From NCBI GenBank assembly GCA_029251165.1, contig JAQXDW010000103.1, positions 57,396 through 121,395 of the forward strand: a stretch of DNA of 64,000 nucleotides, read 5' to 3'. Of this stretch, positions 45,336 to 54,458 are shown piece after piece. Position 1 is the first letter of the stretch, and each line of letters starts with the position of its first letter. This stretch comes from Myxococcota bacterium. Its GTDB lineage: Bacteria > Myxococcota_A > UBA796. Position numbers and translations under genes: made by a program. The notes under the pieces are model-generated. The model was not told where the DNA came from. It saw only the letters and a program-made list of their open reading frames with translations, and searched no databases.

Positions 45336-47576
45336 ATGCTTCTCCTCTTGATCTCCTGCGCTGAAGACCCGACCCAGACCGCCGAGCCGGTCGATCTGCT
45401 CTCGTATATCGACCCGTTCATCGGGACCGGCGGGATTGCATTTGGTGTCGGAGGCTCCTACCCGGGGGCTGCCCGCCCGTTCTCCCTCGTCAAGGTCAGC
45501 CCGGACACCGGCGACAGCTACGGGTCCGCACCTGGCTTCTCACACACCGGCGGCTACCACTACGACGACGACCACATCCAGGGGTTCTCGCACCTGCACA
45601 TGCAAGGCGTGGGGATTGCCTCGTATGGCAACCTGTCCCTGATGCCGTCGGACGGCGTGGTGGCGACTGAGCAGGACGGCTATGCCGCGCAGTTCTCCCA
45701 CGAGGACGAGGACGCGGGAGCGGGCTGGTACACCGTCTCGTTCGCAGCGCCGGCGGTCGACGTCACCCTCACCGCCACCGCGCACACCGCGCTGCACCGC
45801 TACGCCTTCGACGGCGCTGTCGAGACGCCCACGGTGCTCATCGATCTCGCCCACGTCCTGGGCTCCGGGGTCGTGCCCGGCGGCGAGATCAACCTCCTGC
45901 CAGAGGAGCGCGGCGCAGAGGGCTGGCTGCTGAGCGATCCGGAGATGGGTTCGCCCTTTCCGCTGTTCTTTGCGATCGTGTTTGACCAGGCTCCGACCGA
46001 CTACGGCGTCTGGGTCGAGGGGGAGCGAGACGACGGCGGCCTGGTCGCTGAGCTCGCGCTGCCTGAGGGGTGGCAGGATGCCGAGGAGCCGATGTGGGCG
46101 GAGGGCACCAAGTACCAGCTCGGCGGCTGGATGAGCTTCGATGGTGCTGAAGAGGTCCACGTTCGGGTCGCCATCAGCAACGTCGACATCGCGGGTGCCT
46201 GGAGGAACCTCGAGGCAGAGCACCACGACTTCGACATCGAGGCTGGCATCGCCCTGGCGGAGTCTGACTGGGAAGACTTTCTCTCTCCAGTGACCGTCTG
46301 GGGGGGCAGCGAGTATGACCGCACGGTGTTTGCCTCCAGCCTCTACAAGGCGGCCCAGATGCCGACCCTGTTCTCGGATACAGATGGTCGGTACCGAGGC
46401 TTCGACGACGAAATCCACACGGCTGACTGGGGGGGGTACTACACCGACTTCTCCCTGTGGGACACCTACCGGACTGCGCATCCGCTGTACACCCTGCTGT
46501 GGCCTGACCGGCACGCGGACATGCTGGACTCTCTCGCAGCGATGGCTCGGGAGGGCGGCAGCATTCCCCGCTGGCCCCTTGCAAACTGGGACGGCGGGGC
46601 GATGCTGGGCACTCCGGGGAGCATCGTCTTTGCCGAGGCATACCTCAAGGGCATCACCGACTTCGACGTCGACACCCTCCGACAGGTCGGCTGGGAGATC
46701 GCCTCCGGTGCGCTCGATCCAGAGTACGGCTGGCGTCCAGACGTCGCGACCTATGACGCCTACGGCTACCACCCCGTCGAGGAGGTCACCAGCCGGTCGG
46801 TCGCCTGGACCCAGGAGGTCGCCATCTCGGACCATGCGCTCGGCACCCTGGAGGAGGCCCTCGGCGAGCCGGAGCGCGCCGCCTACCTCCTGGAGCGTGC
46901 CGGGTTCTGGATCAACCACTACAACAGCGAGACCGGCTACTTTCACGCCCGCACGATGGACGGTGCGTTCATCGAGATCGACAGCGAGGGGGCCTGGGAT
47001 GATGCCTACACGGAGGGCAACGCCCGGCAGTATCGCTGGCTGGTGCCCCATGATCCTGAGGGACTCACGGCGGCGATGGGCGGCGAGGCGGTTGTGATTG
47101 ATCGGCTCAATGAGCTGTTTGACGAGAACCTCATCGCGGTCGAGGAATCGGAGGGTGTGATCGGCGTGCCCAGCTCTTGGTACTGGCATGGCAACGAGCC
47201 GGGTCTGCACACGGCCTGGCTCTACTCTGCGGTCGGTCGTCCCGATCTCGCTCAGAAGTGGCTGCGGTGGATCATGGACAATGAGTACTCCGAGAACCCC
47301 GACGGCATCGATGGCAACGACGACGGCGGCACCCTCGCTGCGTGGTATGTCTTCGCCGCGATGGGCTTCTATCCGCTGGCCGGAACCGATCGCTACCTGC
47401 TCTCAGCGCCAGCATTCGATGCCATCTCACTGGACATCGGCGGCGAGCAGCCCCTGGAGATTACCCGAGGTGAAGCGGCCGAGACGGTCTACCTCGACGG
47501 CGTCGAGCTGGAGCGGTTTGCGCTCACCCACGATCAGCTCGCCGAGGGCGCACAGCTCAGCTTCTCTGCTGAGTAG
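45336..47576 (+). CDS. GH92 family alpha-mannosidase, lipoprotein
   Basis: The 746 aa calcium-dependent exo-alpha-mannosidase of glycoside hydrolase family 92 (mainly alpha-1,2) has a very short lipoprotein signal, MLLLLISC, with cysteine 8. Family landmarks include YIDPFIGTGG near the N-terminus, GFSHTGGYHYDDDHIQGFSHLHMQG, and the second-domain YTDFSLWDTYRT and GNEPGLHTAWLYS. Length is normal. Neighbours do not form a glycan-use locus, so it may act alone on external mannosylated glycans. It converges with the uraH gene, 43 bp away. Confidence 0.92.
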   Translation: MLLLLISCAEDPTQTAEPVDLLSYIDPFIGTGGIAFGVGGSYPGAARPFSLVKVSPDTGDSYGSAPGFSHTGGYHYDDDHIQGFSHLHMQGVGIASYGNLSLMPSDGVVATEQDGYAAQFSHEDEDAGAGWYTVSFAAPAVDVTLTATAHTALHRYAFDGAVETPTVLIDLAHVLGSGVVPGGEINLLPEERGAEGWLLSDPEMGSPFPLFFAIVFDQAPTDYGVWVEGERDDGGLVAELALPEGWQDAEEPMWAEGTKYQLGGWMSFDGAEEVHVRVAISNVDIAGAWRNLEAEHHDFDIEAGIALAESDWEDFLSPVTVWGGSEYDRTVFASSLYKAAQMPTLFSDTDGRYRGFDDEIHTADWGGYYTDFSLWDTYRTAHPLYTLLWPDRHADMLDSLAAMAREGGSIPRWPLANWDGGAMLGTPGSIVFAEAYLKGITDFDVDTLRQVGWEIASGALDPEYGWRPDVATYDAYGYHPVEEVTSRSVAWTQEVAISDHALGTLEEALGEPERAAYLLERAGFWINHYNSETGYFHARTMDGAFIEIDSEGAWDDAYTEGNARQYRWLVPHDPEGLTAAMGGEAVVIDRLNELFDENLIAVEESEGVIGVPSSWYWHGNEPGLHTAWLYSAVGRPDLAQKWLRWIMDNEYSENPDGIDGNDDGGTLAAWYVFAAMGFYPLAGTDRYLLSAPAFDAISLDIGGEQPLEITRGEAAETVYLDGVELERFALTHDQLAEGAQLSFSAE

Positions 47577-47619
47577 CGGTCCGCCTCACGATGCTTGCAG
47601 GGTCACTGAGCGCTCTCGC

Positions 47620-47940
47620 TCAGCTCCCCCGGTAGGTCGAGTAGCCGTAGGGACTCAGCAGCAGCGGGACGTGGTAGTGCGCGGTGCCGTCTTCGACTCG
47701 GAAGGCGATCGCAGCGTAGGGGTAGAAGCCTTCCTGATAGTCGCTCAGGTCGAAGGTGATTCGCCAGGTCCCGGTCGGGATGTTGCCTGGGGCGAGCAGG
47801 TCGGCGACGCGGCCATCGGCGTTCGTGGTGCCCGATCCGGCCGCCTGCCAGTCGCCGTCGAGGCGCTCTAAGGTGACGGGAATTCCCGCAGCGGGGCAGC
47901 CGCGTGCGGTGTCGAGGACGTGGGTGGTGATGGCGCTCAT
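47620..47940 (-). CDS. uraH: 5-hydroxyisourate hydrolase (transthyretin-like)
   Basis: This 106 aa enzyme hydrolyses 5-hydroxyisourate to OHCU in urate breakdown. It has the N-terminal TTHVLDTARGCPAAGIPV with H7, and the characteristic C-terminal YHVPLLLSPYGYSTYRGS ending in the YRGS signature. It is the last gene of the minus-strand allB, alc-uraD, uraH operon; its ATG overlaps the preceding stop by 4 bp. No periplasmic signal is present, so it is cytoplasmic. Confidence 0.95.
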   Translation of the reverse strand: MSAITTHVLDTARGCPAAGIPVTLERLDGDWQAAGSGTTNADGRVADLLAPGNIPTGTWRITFDLSDYQEGFYPYAAIAFRVEDGTAHYHVPLLLSPYGYSTYRGS

Positions 47941-49430
47941 TGGCTCAGCTTCTCCAGTCGGATTCGGGTGATCTTCGCCTGCTCACCAGCGGCACGCGCC
48001 AGCTCGATGTGCGGCTCGTTGTGCATCCGAGCGTTGAGGCGGTCGAGCATCTCTCCTGCGGTCAGCCCGCTGGCGCAGACGATGAAGATGTGACCGTATC
48101 GTGCCTCATAGGCAATGTTGGCGCCGGAGAGCTCCGCGATGGTCTGCTCTGAGGCGCCCTGGACCCCGGCCTGCTCGCCAGCAGACCAGTCCGCAGTGGC
48201 GGCGAACTTCTCGCGCAGCTTCGCCTGATCGGCCCCGATGCGGGGGTGGTGGGTGAACGCCTCTCGCCAGTCGGAGGGGGCCAGTCGCCACCAGGCAACC
48301 GCCGCGGTGCCGTGGAGGTGGGCCCTGCTGACGAACGGTCGGGCGGCGACCATCGCGTCGATCCAGCGACGCGCCCCGCAGCAGCGCCCCAGCAGGGCGC
48401 GGGCTTCTGCTGAGGAGGCGTCGTTGATCGATGCGAGCAGGGTGTCTTCGGGGAGATCCGCTGCAGGGACTCCCCAGGCCCGAAGCCGAGAGATGCCGCC
48501 GTCGGGAAAGATGCGCAGCCGCAGGTGGGTCCATGGCCCGCCGTCAGCGACCGGGAGGCGGTGGTTGTGGTGGGCCCGCAGCGGGGTCTGCGAGACGATC
48601 GGTGTCCAGTCTGGGCTCTCGATGAGGGCATGTGCCGGCGCACCGGGCCATCGGATGGCCTCGATGCTGCACCGGTCGGGGTAGTTGCCCTTGAAGTGGA
48701 GGGTGCCGACGGTCAGCGCGGCGAGCCGTCCAGTCTGTCCCAGCGCGAGGATCACCCAGTCATCGCCAGGCGGTCGGCTCCGGCGGGTCTCCCAGCCCGC
48801 GCCCATGTTCTCTGGCTCCTCGGCGCGGAGGAGGTTGTTCATCGGAGAGAAGAACATGTCCGAGCAGGCCAGCGCTCGGCCCCCCTGGGCGAGTCCGGCA
48901 AGATCGATCTCAGCGCCCGCAGCCGCCGTGACCGGCGTCCCGTAGACCCGCAGCCGTGCCACACCACCCGCAGGGTAGATCCGCAGCCGAAGGTGGGTGT
49001 AGCTCTCGGAAGAGCGGACCGCGGCGAGGTTGTGTGAGCCGCGCTGCAGTGCGGTCTCCGGAAGGATCTCGGTCCACACAGCGGCGTCGAGGAGGTGGGA
49101 GAGGGTGGCATCTGCCGGCGCGGTGCAGCCCTCGATGGAGGCAAATGGTGGGTGGTTTCCGAGGAAGTGTGCGGTGTTGATGTCCACGCCGCGCACCACA
49201 CCGGGCAGGCCCAGCGCGATGATCGCCCAGTCGTGCCCGGGCACCCGACGGCGGCGACTCTCCCAGCCGTCCATCCACTTGCCGCGCTCGGTGTACTTGC
49301 CGGGAATGAAGACCGGCGCTTCGGGCAGAAGGAGGCGGCTGGCCTCAGCGAAGAAGTCATCGCTGCTGCCGAGGACGGTGCCGTCTCGGGCCAGGTCCAC
49401 GAGGCCGCTGAAGGCCGAGATCTCGCTCAT
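47937..49430 (-). CDS. Allantoicase / OHCU decarboxylase fusion
   Basis: The 497 aa fusion joins two non-consecutive purine-breakdown enzymes. Residues about 1-325 are allantoicase with its usual internal duplication: WESRRRRVPGHDWAIIALG and WETRRSRPPGDDWVILALG mark the two halves. Residues about 330-497 are OHCU decarboxylase (UraD), with catalytic H395 in THHPRIG, then WSAGEQAG, YEARYGHIFIVCASG and a C-terminal KITRIRLEKL. The start is ATG 49430 (MSEISAF); the frame runs on to 49694 but only inside the allantoinase gene. It overlaps both neighbours by ATGA, so the three enzymes are produced together. Both domains look catalytically complete. Confidence 0.9.
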   Translation of the reverse strand: MSEISAFSGLVDLARDGTVLGSSDDFFAEASRLLLPEAPVFIPGKYTERGKWMDGWESRRRRVPGHDWAIIALGLPGVVRGVDINTAHFLGNHPPFASIEGCTAPADATLSHLLDAAVWTEILPETALQRGSHNLAAVRSSESYTHLRLRIYPAGGVARLRVYGTPVTAAAGAEIDLAGLAQGGRALACSDMFFSPMNNLLRAEEPENMGAGWETRRSRPPGDDWVILALGQTGRLAALTVGTLHFKGNYPDRCSIEAIRWPGAPAHALIESPDWTPIVSQTPLRAHHNHRLPVADGGPWTHLRLRIFPDGGISRLRAWGVPAADLPEDTLLASINDASSAEARALLGRCCGARRWIDAMVAARPFVSRAHLHGTAAVAWWRLAPSDWREAFTHHPRIGADQAKLREKFAATADWSAGEQAGVQGASEQTIAELSGANIAYEARYGHIFIVCASGLTAGEMLDRLNARMHNEPHIELARAAGEQAKITRIRLEKLSQ

Positions 49431-50749
49431 GGTGTTCTCCTCAAGATGTGTCCCGCCGGCTCCTGGAGCTGCCCCGCGGCCACCACTGCCGAGCCGCCGA
49501 CCCAGGTGTCGGTGACCACACCCTGCTGGGTGTGGCCGAGGTAAGGAGTCAGCTTGTGGCGGTGCAGGATCTGCTCGGCGGTGATGGTGATCGGGGTCTG
49601 CGGCTGCCAGGCGACAAGATCGGCGCGCATCCCCGGTGAGATTGCCCCGCGGTCGGTCAGTCCGAGCAGCGCGGCGGGTGCGGTGGTCATCCACCGAGAC
49701 ACCTGCGCGATGGTCGCACCCCGGCGACTGGCCTCGGTCCAGATGCTGGACAGCCCGAGCTGCAGCGAGGCGATGCCGCCCCAGGCCGACAGGAAGTCTC
49801 CGGTGTCGAGGAGCTTGAGGCCAGGGATGCAGGGAGAGTGGTCAGAGACCACCAGATCGATGGTGCCATCCAGCAGCCCCCTCCACAGTGCCTCTCGGTT
49901 CTCCGATGGACGAATGGGCGGAGCGCACTTGAACTGGGTGGCCCCGTCTGGGATCTCCTCTGCAGTGAGGCAGAGGTAGTGGGGGCAGGTCTCTACCGTC
50001 AGCGGCAGCCCGCGAGCCTTTGCGGCAGCGATGAGGGGCAGGGCCGTGGCGGAGGAGAGGTGAACGATGTGCGCAGGACAGCCCGTCTCCTCGACCAGCG
50101 CGATGACCATCGCGACCGCAGCATCCTCGAACGCGCGGGGGCGAGAGTGCAGGTAGCTGAGGTAGGCGCGGGGGTCGGCGTCGGTGAGGGCCTCGGCGAT
50201 GGGCTGCTCCAGCTCGGCATGGACCAGCAGCGGGACTCCCGCGTCTCTCAGGATTGGCATCGCAGCGGTGAGGTCACTGCGCGTGACGTTGGGGAAGTCA
50301 TCGATGCCGGAGTGGCACAGGAAGCACTTAAAGCCCATGACACCGGCAGCAGCCATCGCCGCCAGCTCCGGAGCGTTGCCTGGCACGACTCCGCCCCAGA
50401 AGCCGCAGTCTACCCAGAGCTTGTCCGCTGCGACGGCGAGCTTCTGGTGCAGGGCATCGAGGGAGGTGGTCACCGGAGACGCGTTCAGCGGCATGTCGAC
50501 CATGGTCGTCACCCCGCCGGCAGCGGCGGCCTGTGTGGCCGTCTCGAAGCCCTCCCACGCTGTGCGACCGGGCTCGTTGACATGGACATGAGAGTCGATG
50601 AGGCCCGGCATGAGGACGGCATCGCCGAGATCCTGTGCAGGACCGCTGGGGGCGTCGAGGACTGCGGCAATTCGCGAGCCGTCGAGGACGACGGCGGCGG
50701 GCCGAAGTCCCTCCGGTGTGAGGACGCGGCGGCTGTAGAGAGTGGCCAT
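49427..50749 (-). CDS. allB: Allantoinase
   Basis: This 440 aa amidohydrolase opens the allantoin ring to give allantoate. It has the first metal-binding pair H54 and H56 in DSHVHVNEPGR, the carboxylated-lysine segment GFKCFLC, HAELEQP, HIVHLSS and the late aspartate in VVSDHSPC. ATG 50749 (MATLYSRR) is preferred over the in-frame start at 50812, which adds a sequence without family similarity. It is the first gene of the operon with the alc-uraD fusion and uraH, divergent from puuD. Confidence 0.93.
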   Translation of the reverse strand: MATLYSRRVLTPEGLRPAAVVLDGSRIAAVLDAPSGPAQDLGDAVLMPGLIDSHVHVNEPGRTAWEGFETATQAAAAGGVTTMVDMPLNASPVTTSLDALHQKLAVAADKLWVDCGFWGGVVPGNAPELAAMAAAGVMGFKCFLCHSGIDDFPNVTRSDLTAAMPILRDAGVPLLVHAELEQPIAEALTDADPRAYLSYLHSRPRAFEDAAVAMVIALVEETGCPAHIVHLSSATALPLIAAAKARGLPLTVETCPHYLCLTAEEIPDGATQFKCAPPIRPSENREALWRGLLDGTIDLVVSDHSPCIPGLKLLDTGDFLSAWGGIASLQLGLSSIWTEASRRGATIAQVSRWMTTAPAALLGLTDRGAISPGMRADLVAWQPQTPITITAEQILHRHKLTPYLGHTQQGVVTDTWVGGSAVVAAGQLQEPAGHILRRTP

Positions 50750-50890
50750 GGGCTCGGCTCGGGCGAGAGGTCGGGCGATACTATCGTCAGTCGCCAAGAG
50801 ACTACCAGCCACGCCCTCCTTCTTCTGGGGCCGAAGCAGTTCCTGCCATGGTGAAGCCGAGGAGCATTGGAGGCTCCCGGCCTGACAGGA

Positions 50891-50906
50891 TAGGTCAGTA
50901 GGTCTA
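50891..50906. promoter_or_regulatory. Tandem 8-bp repeat in allB-puuD divergent gap
   Basis: TAGGTCAG and TAGGTCTA lie back to back in the 176 bp gap between the allantoinase start and the puuD start, about 20 bp before puuD. A direct repeat here could be a regulator site controlling both purine-breakdown transcripts. The element is short, and chance cannot be excluded. Confidence 0.3.
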
Positions 50907-50925
50907 TTCCCCAGAGGCGACCAAG

Positions 50926-52116
50926 ATGATCGATCCCTACCTGAGCGACTGGCTCAATCTACTGGCGCGCTGGTTCCACATCGTCGTCGGTGCGGGCTGG
51001 ATCGGGACCTCGTTCTACTTCAATTGGCTCAACAACAACATCCGTCCCCCCAAGGTCGACACCGGAGAAGGGGTGAAGGGGGAGGTGTGGAGCGTCCACG
51101 GCGGAGGGTTCTACCAGGTCCGCAAGTTTCAGGTCTCGCCCGGGCAGCTCCCCGAGACCCTGCACTGGTTCAAGTATGAGGCGTACTTCACCTGGATCAG
51201 CGGCATCTGCCTGCTGACCATTGTCTACTACCTGGGTGCGGATCGCTTCCTGCTGGATCCGTCCGTCTCAGACATCTCTGCGGGTGCCGGCATCGGCCTG
51301 GGGGTCGGGACCCTGGTGGTCGGCTGGCTGGTCTACGACATGATGTGTCGCTCCCCGCTCCACAAGCAGCCAGTCGCCTTCACTGTCGTCGGCTTCTTGC
51401 TGACGACAGCGGTGGCCTATGGGCTCAGCCAGTTCCTCAGTCCCCGAGCGGCCTACATCCACGTCGGCGCGCTCCTGGGAACCTGCATGGCCCTGAACGT
51501 CTTCTTCGTCATCATCCCTGGACAGCGGGAGATGGTGGATGCCATGGAGGCGGGCAAGGAGCCGGATCCAGACGGCGGTCGTCGGGGCGCCCTGCGCAGC
51601 CTGCACAACAACTACATGACCCTTCCAGTGCTGTTCATCATGGTCAGCAACCACTACCCGATCACCTTCGGTCACGAGCATGCCTGGGCAGTGCTCGCCG
51701 CGATCGCCCTGCTGGGCGCTGGGGTGCGCCACTGGTTCAATCTCCGTGGCAAGGGCAAGAAGAACGTCTGGATCCTCCCGGTCGCGGCGGTCGGTATCGT
51801 CAGCCTGGCAGTTGTCAGCGCGCCGGAGCCGATCGAGCTTCCTGCCGAGGCGGTCGCGTTCGCGGAGGTGCACACCATCATCACGCAGCGCTGCACCCCC
51901 TGTCATGCACAGCAGCCGACCCACCCCTCTGTTGTCGCACCCCCCAAGGATGTCGTGCTGGAGACGCCGGAGGAGATCGCCCGACATGCCTCCGCCATCA
52001 AGACCCAGTCCGTAGACACCCGCATGATGCCGCTGGGCAACCTCACGAACATGAAGGATTCCGAGCGTGCCGTAATCGCTGCGTGGGTTGAGGCGGGAGC
52101 TAAGGTCGACCATTGA
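50926..52116 (+). CDS. puuD: Membrane urate oxidase PuuD with C-terminal cytochrome c
   Basis: This 396 aa inner-membrane urate oxidase converts urate to 5-hydroxyisourate and passes electrons to the respiratory chain. The N-terminal integral-membrane region (about eight hydrophobic helices) has the family signatures WFHIVVGAGWIGTSFYFNWL, SVHGGGFYQVRKF and LHNNYMTLPVLFIMVSNHYP. The C-terminal domain carries a heme-binding C323-x2-C326-H327 (RCTPCHA) and a candidate Met ligand in DTRMMPLGN. Ribosome-site strength is low. It is divergent from the allB operon and supplies the substrate of UraH. Confidence 0.95.
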   Translation: MIDPYLSDWLNLLARWFHIVVGAGWIGTSFYFNWLNNNIRPPKVDTGEGVKGEVWSVHGGGFYQVRKFQVSPGQLPETLHWFKYEAYFTWISGICLLTIVYYLGADRFLLDPSVSDISAGAGIGLGVGTLVVGWLVYDMMCRSPLHKQPVAFTVVGFLLTTAVAYGLSQFLSPRAAYIHVGALLGTCMALNVFFVIIPGQREMVDAMEAGKEPDPDGGRRGALRSLHNNYMTLPVLFIMVSNHYPITFGHEHAWAVLAAIALLGAGVRHWFNLRGKGKKNVWILPVAAVGIVSLAVVSAPEPIELPAEAVAFAEVHTIITQRCTPCHAQQPTHPSVVAPPKDVVLETPEEIARHASAIKTQSVDTRMMPLGNLTNMKDSERAVIAAWVEAGAKVDH

Positions 52117-52217
52117 CATGGCAATAGGTGAATTATCGGACATTTTGTGTCCTCTGTGGCTGTAGTAATTTCAGCCCTGGAGCGTAGATCAGGTGTACAG
52201 CGTCCAGGAGGTTCGCC

Positions 52218-52646
52218 GTGTCGCTCAAGCACCTGCATCTTGCCCCGGTCACCAACATTCACCGCATCCTCGAGGGGGCTCACCTGCCGACCGTCGGGTG
52301 GCTGACCATGCCCGGTCTCCCAGAGCGTCTGGTGCTCGATAGCACTGAGCAGACCGTCATCATTCGTCGCGATGATGGTGCAGTCCTGCAGACCATCGAC
52401 ACGAAGGGCAAGACCCTCATCGGTGTCGACGGTGAGGGGCTCCTCGCGATCTTCTCAGAGGATCTGTCCTGGAGCTACCAGGTCTGGGCGCTGGAGAAGG
52501 GCTGCTGGCTCGACAATCCCGATCCGGACTTTCCTCGATTCATCCTCGAAGAAGACGGCGTGACGGCCTGGATGGTCGACCTCGACACCGGAGATCGCTA
52601 TCGGCTCGAGGAGCTGCCAGCAGAGGAGGTCCGGGTCAGCGCGTGA
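52218..52646 (+). CDS. Hypothetical protein, 142 aa
   Basis: I do not recognise this small acidic, beta-rich protein. Alternating hydrophobic stretches such as ERLVLDSTEQTVIIRRDDG and LLAIFSEDLSWSYQVWALE suggest a small beta-barrel or propeller-blade fold. It has no signal peptide or cysteine pattern. The GTG start at 52218 has a strong AGGAGGT ribosome site just upstream, which supports it as a real gene. Its 3' end overlaps the convergent gene by 11 bp. Confidence 0.6.
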   Translation: MSLKHLHLAPVTNIHRILEGAHLPTVGWLTMPGLPERLVLDSTEQTVIIRRDDGAVLQTIDTKGKTLIGVDGEGLLAIFSEDLSWSYQVWALEKGCWLDNPDPDFPRFILEEDGVTAWMVDLDTGDRYRLEELPAEEVRVSA

Positions 52647-53619
52647 GCCGAACCTGGAGGGCCTCGTCCTCCAGCCGCCGTGCGATCCCGACTGCCCGTC
52701 GCCTCGCGTCACTGGCAGCCTCGCCCTCCAGCACCACCGCCAGGAGGTTGAGCGCCATCGCCCGCAGCCGCATCGAGCCGCTGTCTCCGGCATGCGCAAC
52801 GCTTGCTCTCGCATGCACCACCGCCGCCGCCTGGTCCCCCAGCCTCAGCCGCGACCAGCCCAGCCCGTTCTCGCGTCGACACAGCGCAAACGGCGGTGCA
52901 TTCTGAGTCGGGATGGCGCTGTAGAGGGCGTGGGCCATGCGGTGATCCGGCGGCGAGCCGTCGCGAGGCTTGTTGAGCCGATAGGCCTGCTGGTCGATGA
53001 GTCGTGCGGTGAGGCAGGCGCGGTCAGCAGCGGAAAGGGGACCGCCCTCCAGCAGCGCCTCCGCTTCTTCCAGGAGCCGAAGCCCAGCAGCATCGTCTCT
53101 CAGGCTGACCAGGAAGGAGCGCACCAGCGCCAGCTCAATGCGCGCAGCGAGGGGAGCCTGGAGGCCGACCGCTGCAGCCTGAGCGATGTGCTCAGCGGCG
53201 GTGTCTCGATCCCGCTGACGCAGCGCGATGCTGCCGAGCCCGAGGTGGAGCCATATTCGTGAGGTCGACGCGCTGATCGGCGGACGGCACCATGGGCGAA
53301 TCAGCTCCAGGCACAGCGAAGTCGGAAGGTCGCTGAACCGGGAGTGGTACTGACCCATCCAGCGGATCCGATCGTGGACGCTGCTCGGCAGCCCGAACAC
53401 CCGCAGCACCCGCCGTCCCCAGACTCCCCCGTCGTGAGAGGTCCGGGCGCGGAGACGCCGCAGCCCTCGCTCGATGCTCTCGGTGCTCTCCGTGAACCCG
53501 CGCTGCGCGGCGAGGTGTGCAGCGACTGCAGCCAGAGAGCCGCGCTCCGAGATGAGGAGATCGAGGTAGCTGCCCCAGTCTAAAGCCGGCTGTCCGAGAT
53601 TCTGTCCGGGCTGGTTCAT
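52636..53619 (-). CDS. Helical TPR-like protein of unknown function
   Basis: The 327 aa cytoplasmic protein has no recognised name. Residues about 15-70 (DWGSYLDLLISERGSLAAVAAHLAAQRGF and following) look like a small helical domain, possibly helix-turn-helix. The rest is helical hairpins with TPR-like spacing (for example LHLGLGSIALRQRDRDTAAEHIAQAA and WSRLRLGDQAAAVVHARASVAH). The combination recalls regulators with an N-terminal DNA-binding part and a TPR sensor, but that is inferred. The start MNQPGQ at 53619 is preferred to 53640. It is divergent from the exonuclease gene. Confidence 0.5.
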   Translation of the reverse strand: MNQPGQNLGQPALDWGSYLDLLISERGSLAAVAAHLAAQRGFTESTESIERGLRRLRARTSHDGGVWGRRVLRVFGLPSSVHDRIRWMGQYHSRFSDLPTSLCLELIRPWCRPPISASTSRIWLHLGLGSIALRQRDRDTAAEHIAQAAAVGLQAPLAARIELALVRSFLVSLRDDAAGLRLLEEAEALLEGGPLSAADRACLTARLIDQQAYRLNKPRDGSPPDHRMAHALYSAIPTQNAPPFALCRRENGLGWSRLRLGDQAAAVVHARASVAHAGDSGSMRLRAMALNLLAVVLEGEAASDARRRAVGIARRLEDEALQVRLTR

Positions 53620-53679
53620 TACTTCTGCCCTACGCTTCACACATCTCAGCTGGGATGCACCCCAGAGAAGGAGGACACC

Positions 53680-54276
53680 ATGGAGCAGTCACGAGACTAC
53701 CTCGTCGTTGACTTAGAGGCGACCTGCGACCGGGTCGGCTTTCCCCGGGCGTTGATGGAGACGATCGAGATCGGGGCTGTCTATGTCGATGGCCGAACCC
53801 TCCAGCCGTTGGATGAATTTCAGACCTTCATCAAGCCGATCCGTCGGACCCAGCTCACCGCGTTCTGCATCGGCCTGACCAGCATCACCCAGGCCGACGT
53901 GGATGCTGCTCCGCGCTTCCCCGAGGCCATCGCAGCCCTCGGGAAGTTCCTCGACCACCGCACTCCTCGGTTCTGCTCCTGGGGAGACTATGACTGGCAC
54001 CAGCTGTCGCGTGATGCACAGATGCACGGAGTTCGCCTCCCGCTTCGCTCCGATCACCTCAACCTCAAGCGAGCGTTCTCAGCGACCCGCTCCAGCCAGA
54101 AGCGGTTCGGGATGAAGGCCGCGCTTCAAGAGGTCGGGATCCCCCTCGTGGGCAACCACCATCGCGGGATTGATGACGCGCGAAACATCACCAGGCTGCT
54201 GCCGTGGTGTCTGGGAAGAGGGGAGGGAGGCCTCGGATCGCATGCGACCAGCAAGGGTCTGCGACGTCGCGAGTAG
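53680..54276 (+). CDS. DEDDh 3'-5' exonuclease (ERI1/KapD-like)
   Basis: The 198 aa RNase T-type exonuclease has motif I VVDLEATC (D11, E13), the ERI1-like MEIIEIGAV equivalent METIEIGAVYVD, motif II in CSWGDYDWHQL, and motif III HHRGIDDARNI with the His and Asp of the DEDDh class. The whole catalytic set is present. The subfamily acts on structured RNA 3' ends in eukaryotes; the bacterial substrate is unknown. A good ribosome site (GAAGGAGG-like) lies before ATG 53680. It is a single gene, divergent from the TPR-like gene. Confidence 0.88.
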   Translation: MEQSRDYLVVDLEATCDRVGFPRALMETIEIGAVYVDGRTLQPLDEFQTFIKPIRRTQLTAFCIGLTSITQADVDAAPRFPEAIAALGKFLDHRTPRFCSWGDYDWHQLSRDAQMHGVRLPLRSDHLNLKRAFSATRSSQKRFGMKAALQEVGIPLVGNHHRGIDDARNITRLLPWCLGRGEGGLGSHATSKGLRRRE

Positions 54277-54458
54277 GAGGGGCAGCCCAATAGCCGGATC
54301 TGGGGATGCAGATAATATTCCATTTATTAACATAATGCTGATTTCATTGTTCCCCAAACCCAACGCCTTCGCAGGCTCCATTCCTCTGAGTCCACCCCGC
54401 GCTCGCGCCCTGCGGGCGCTGGCTTGGTACCACATCGGCTTAAGGTGACTTCGCGCCT
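54277..54458. promoter_or_regulatory. A+T-rich intergenic segment upstream of glycosyltransferase
   Basis: This gap contains the most A+T-rich short stretch noticed in the window, around 54309-54352, with several -10-like hexamers (GATAAT, TATTAA). It is a probable promoter region for the glycosyltransferase gene; no single promoter can be chosen. Confidence 0.35.

Noticed and set aside
45540..47210. 556-codon minus frame inside the GH92 gene
   Set aside because: Antisense to recognisable GH92 sequence and without any domain.
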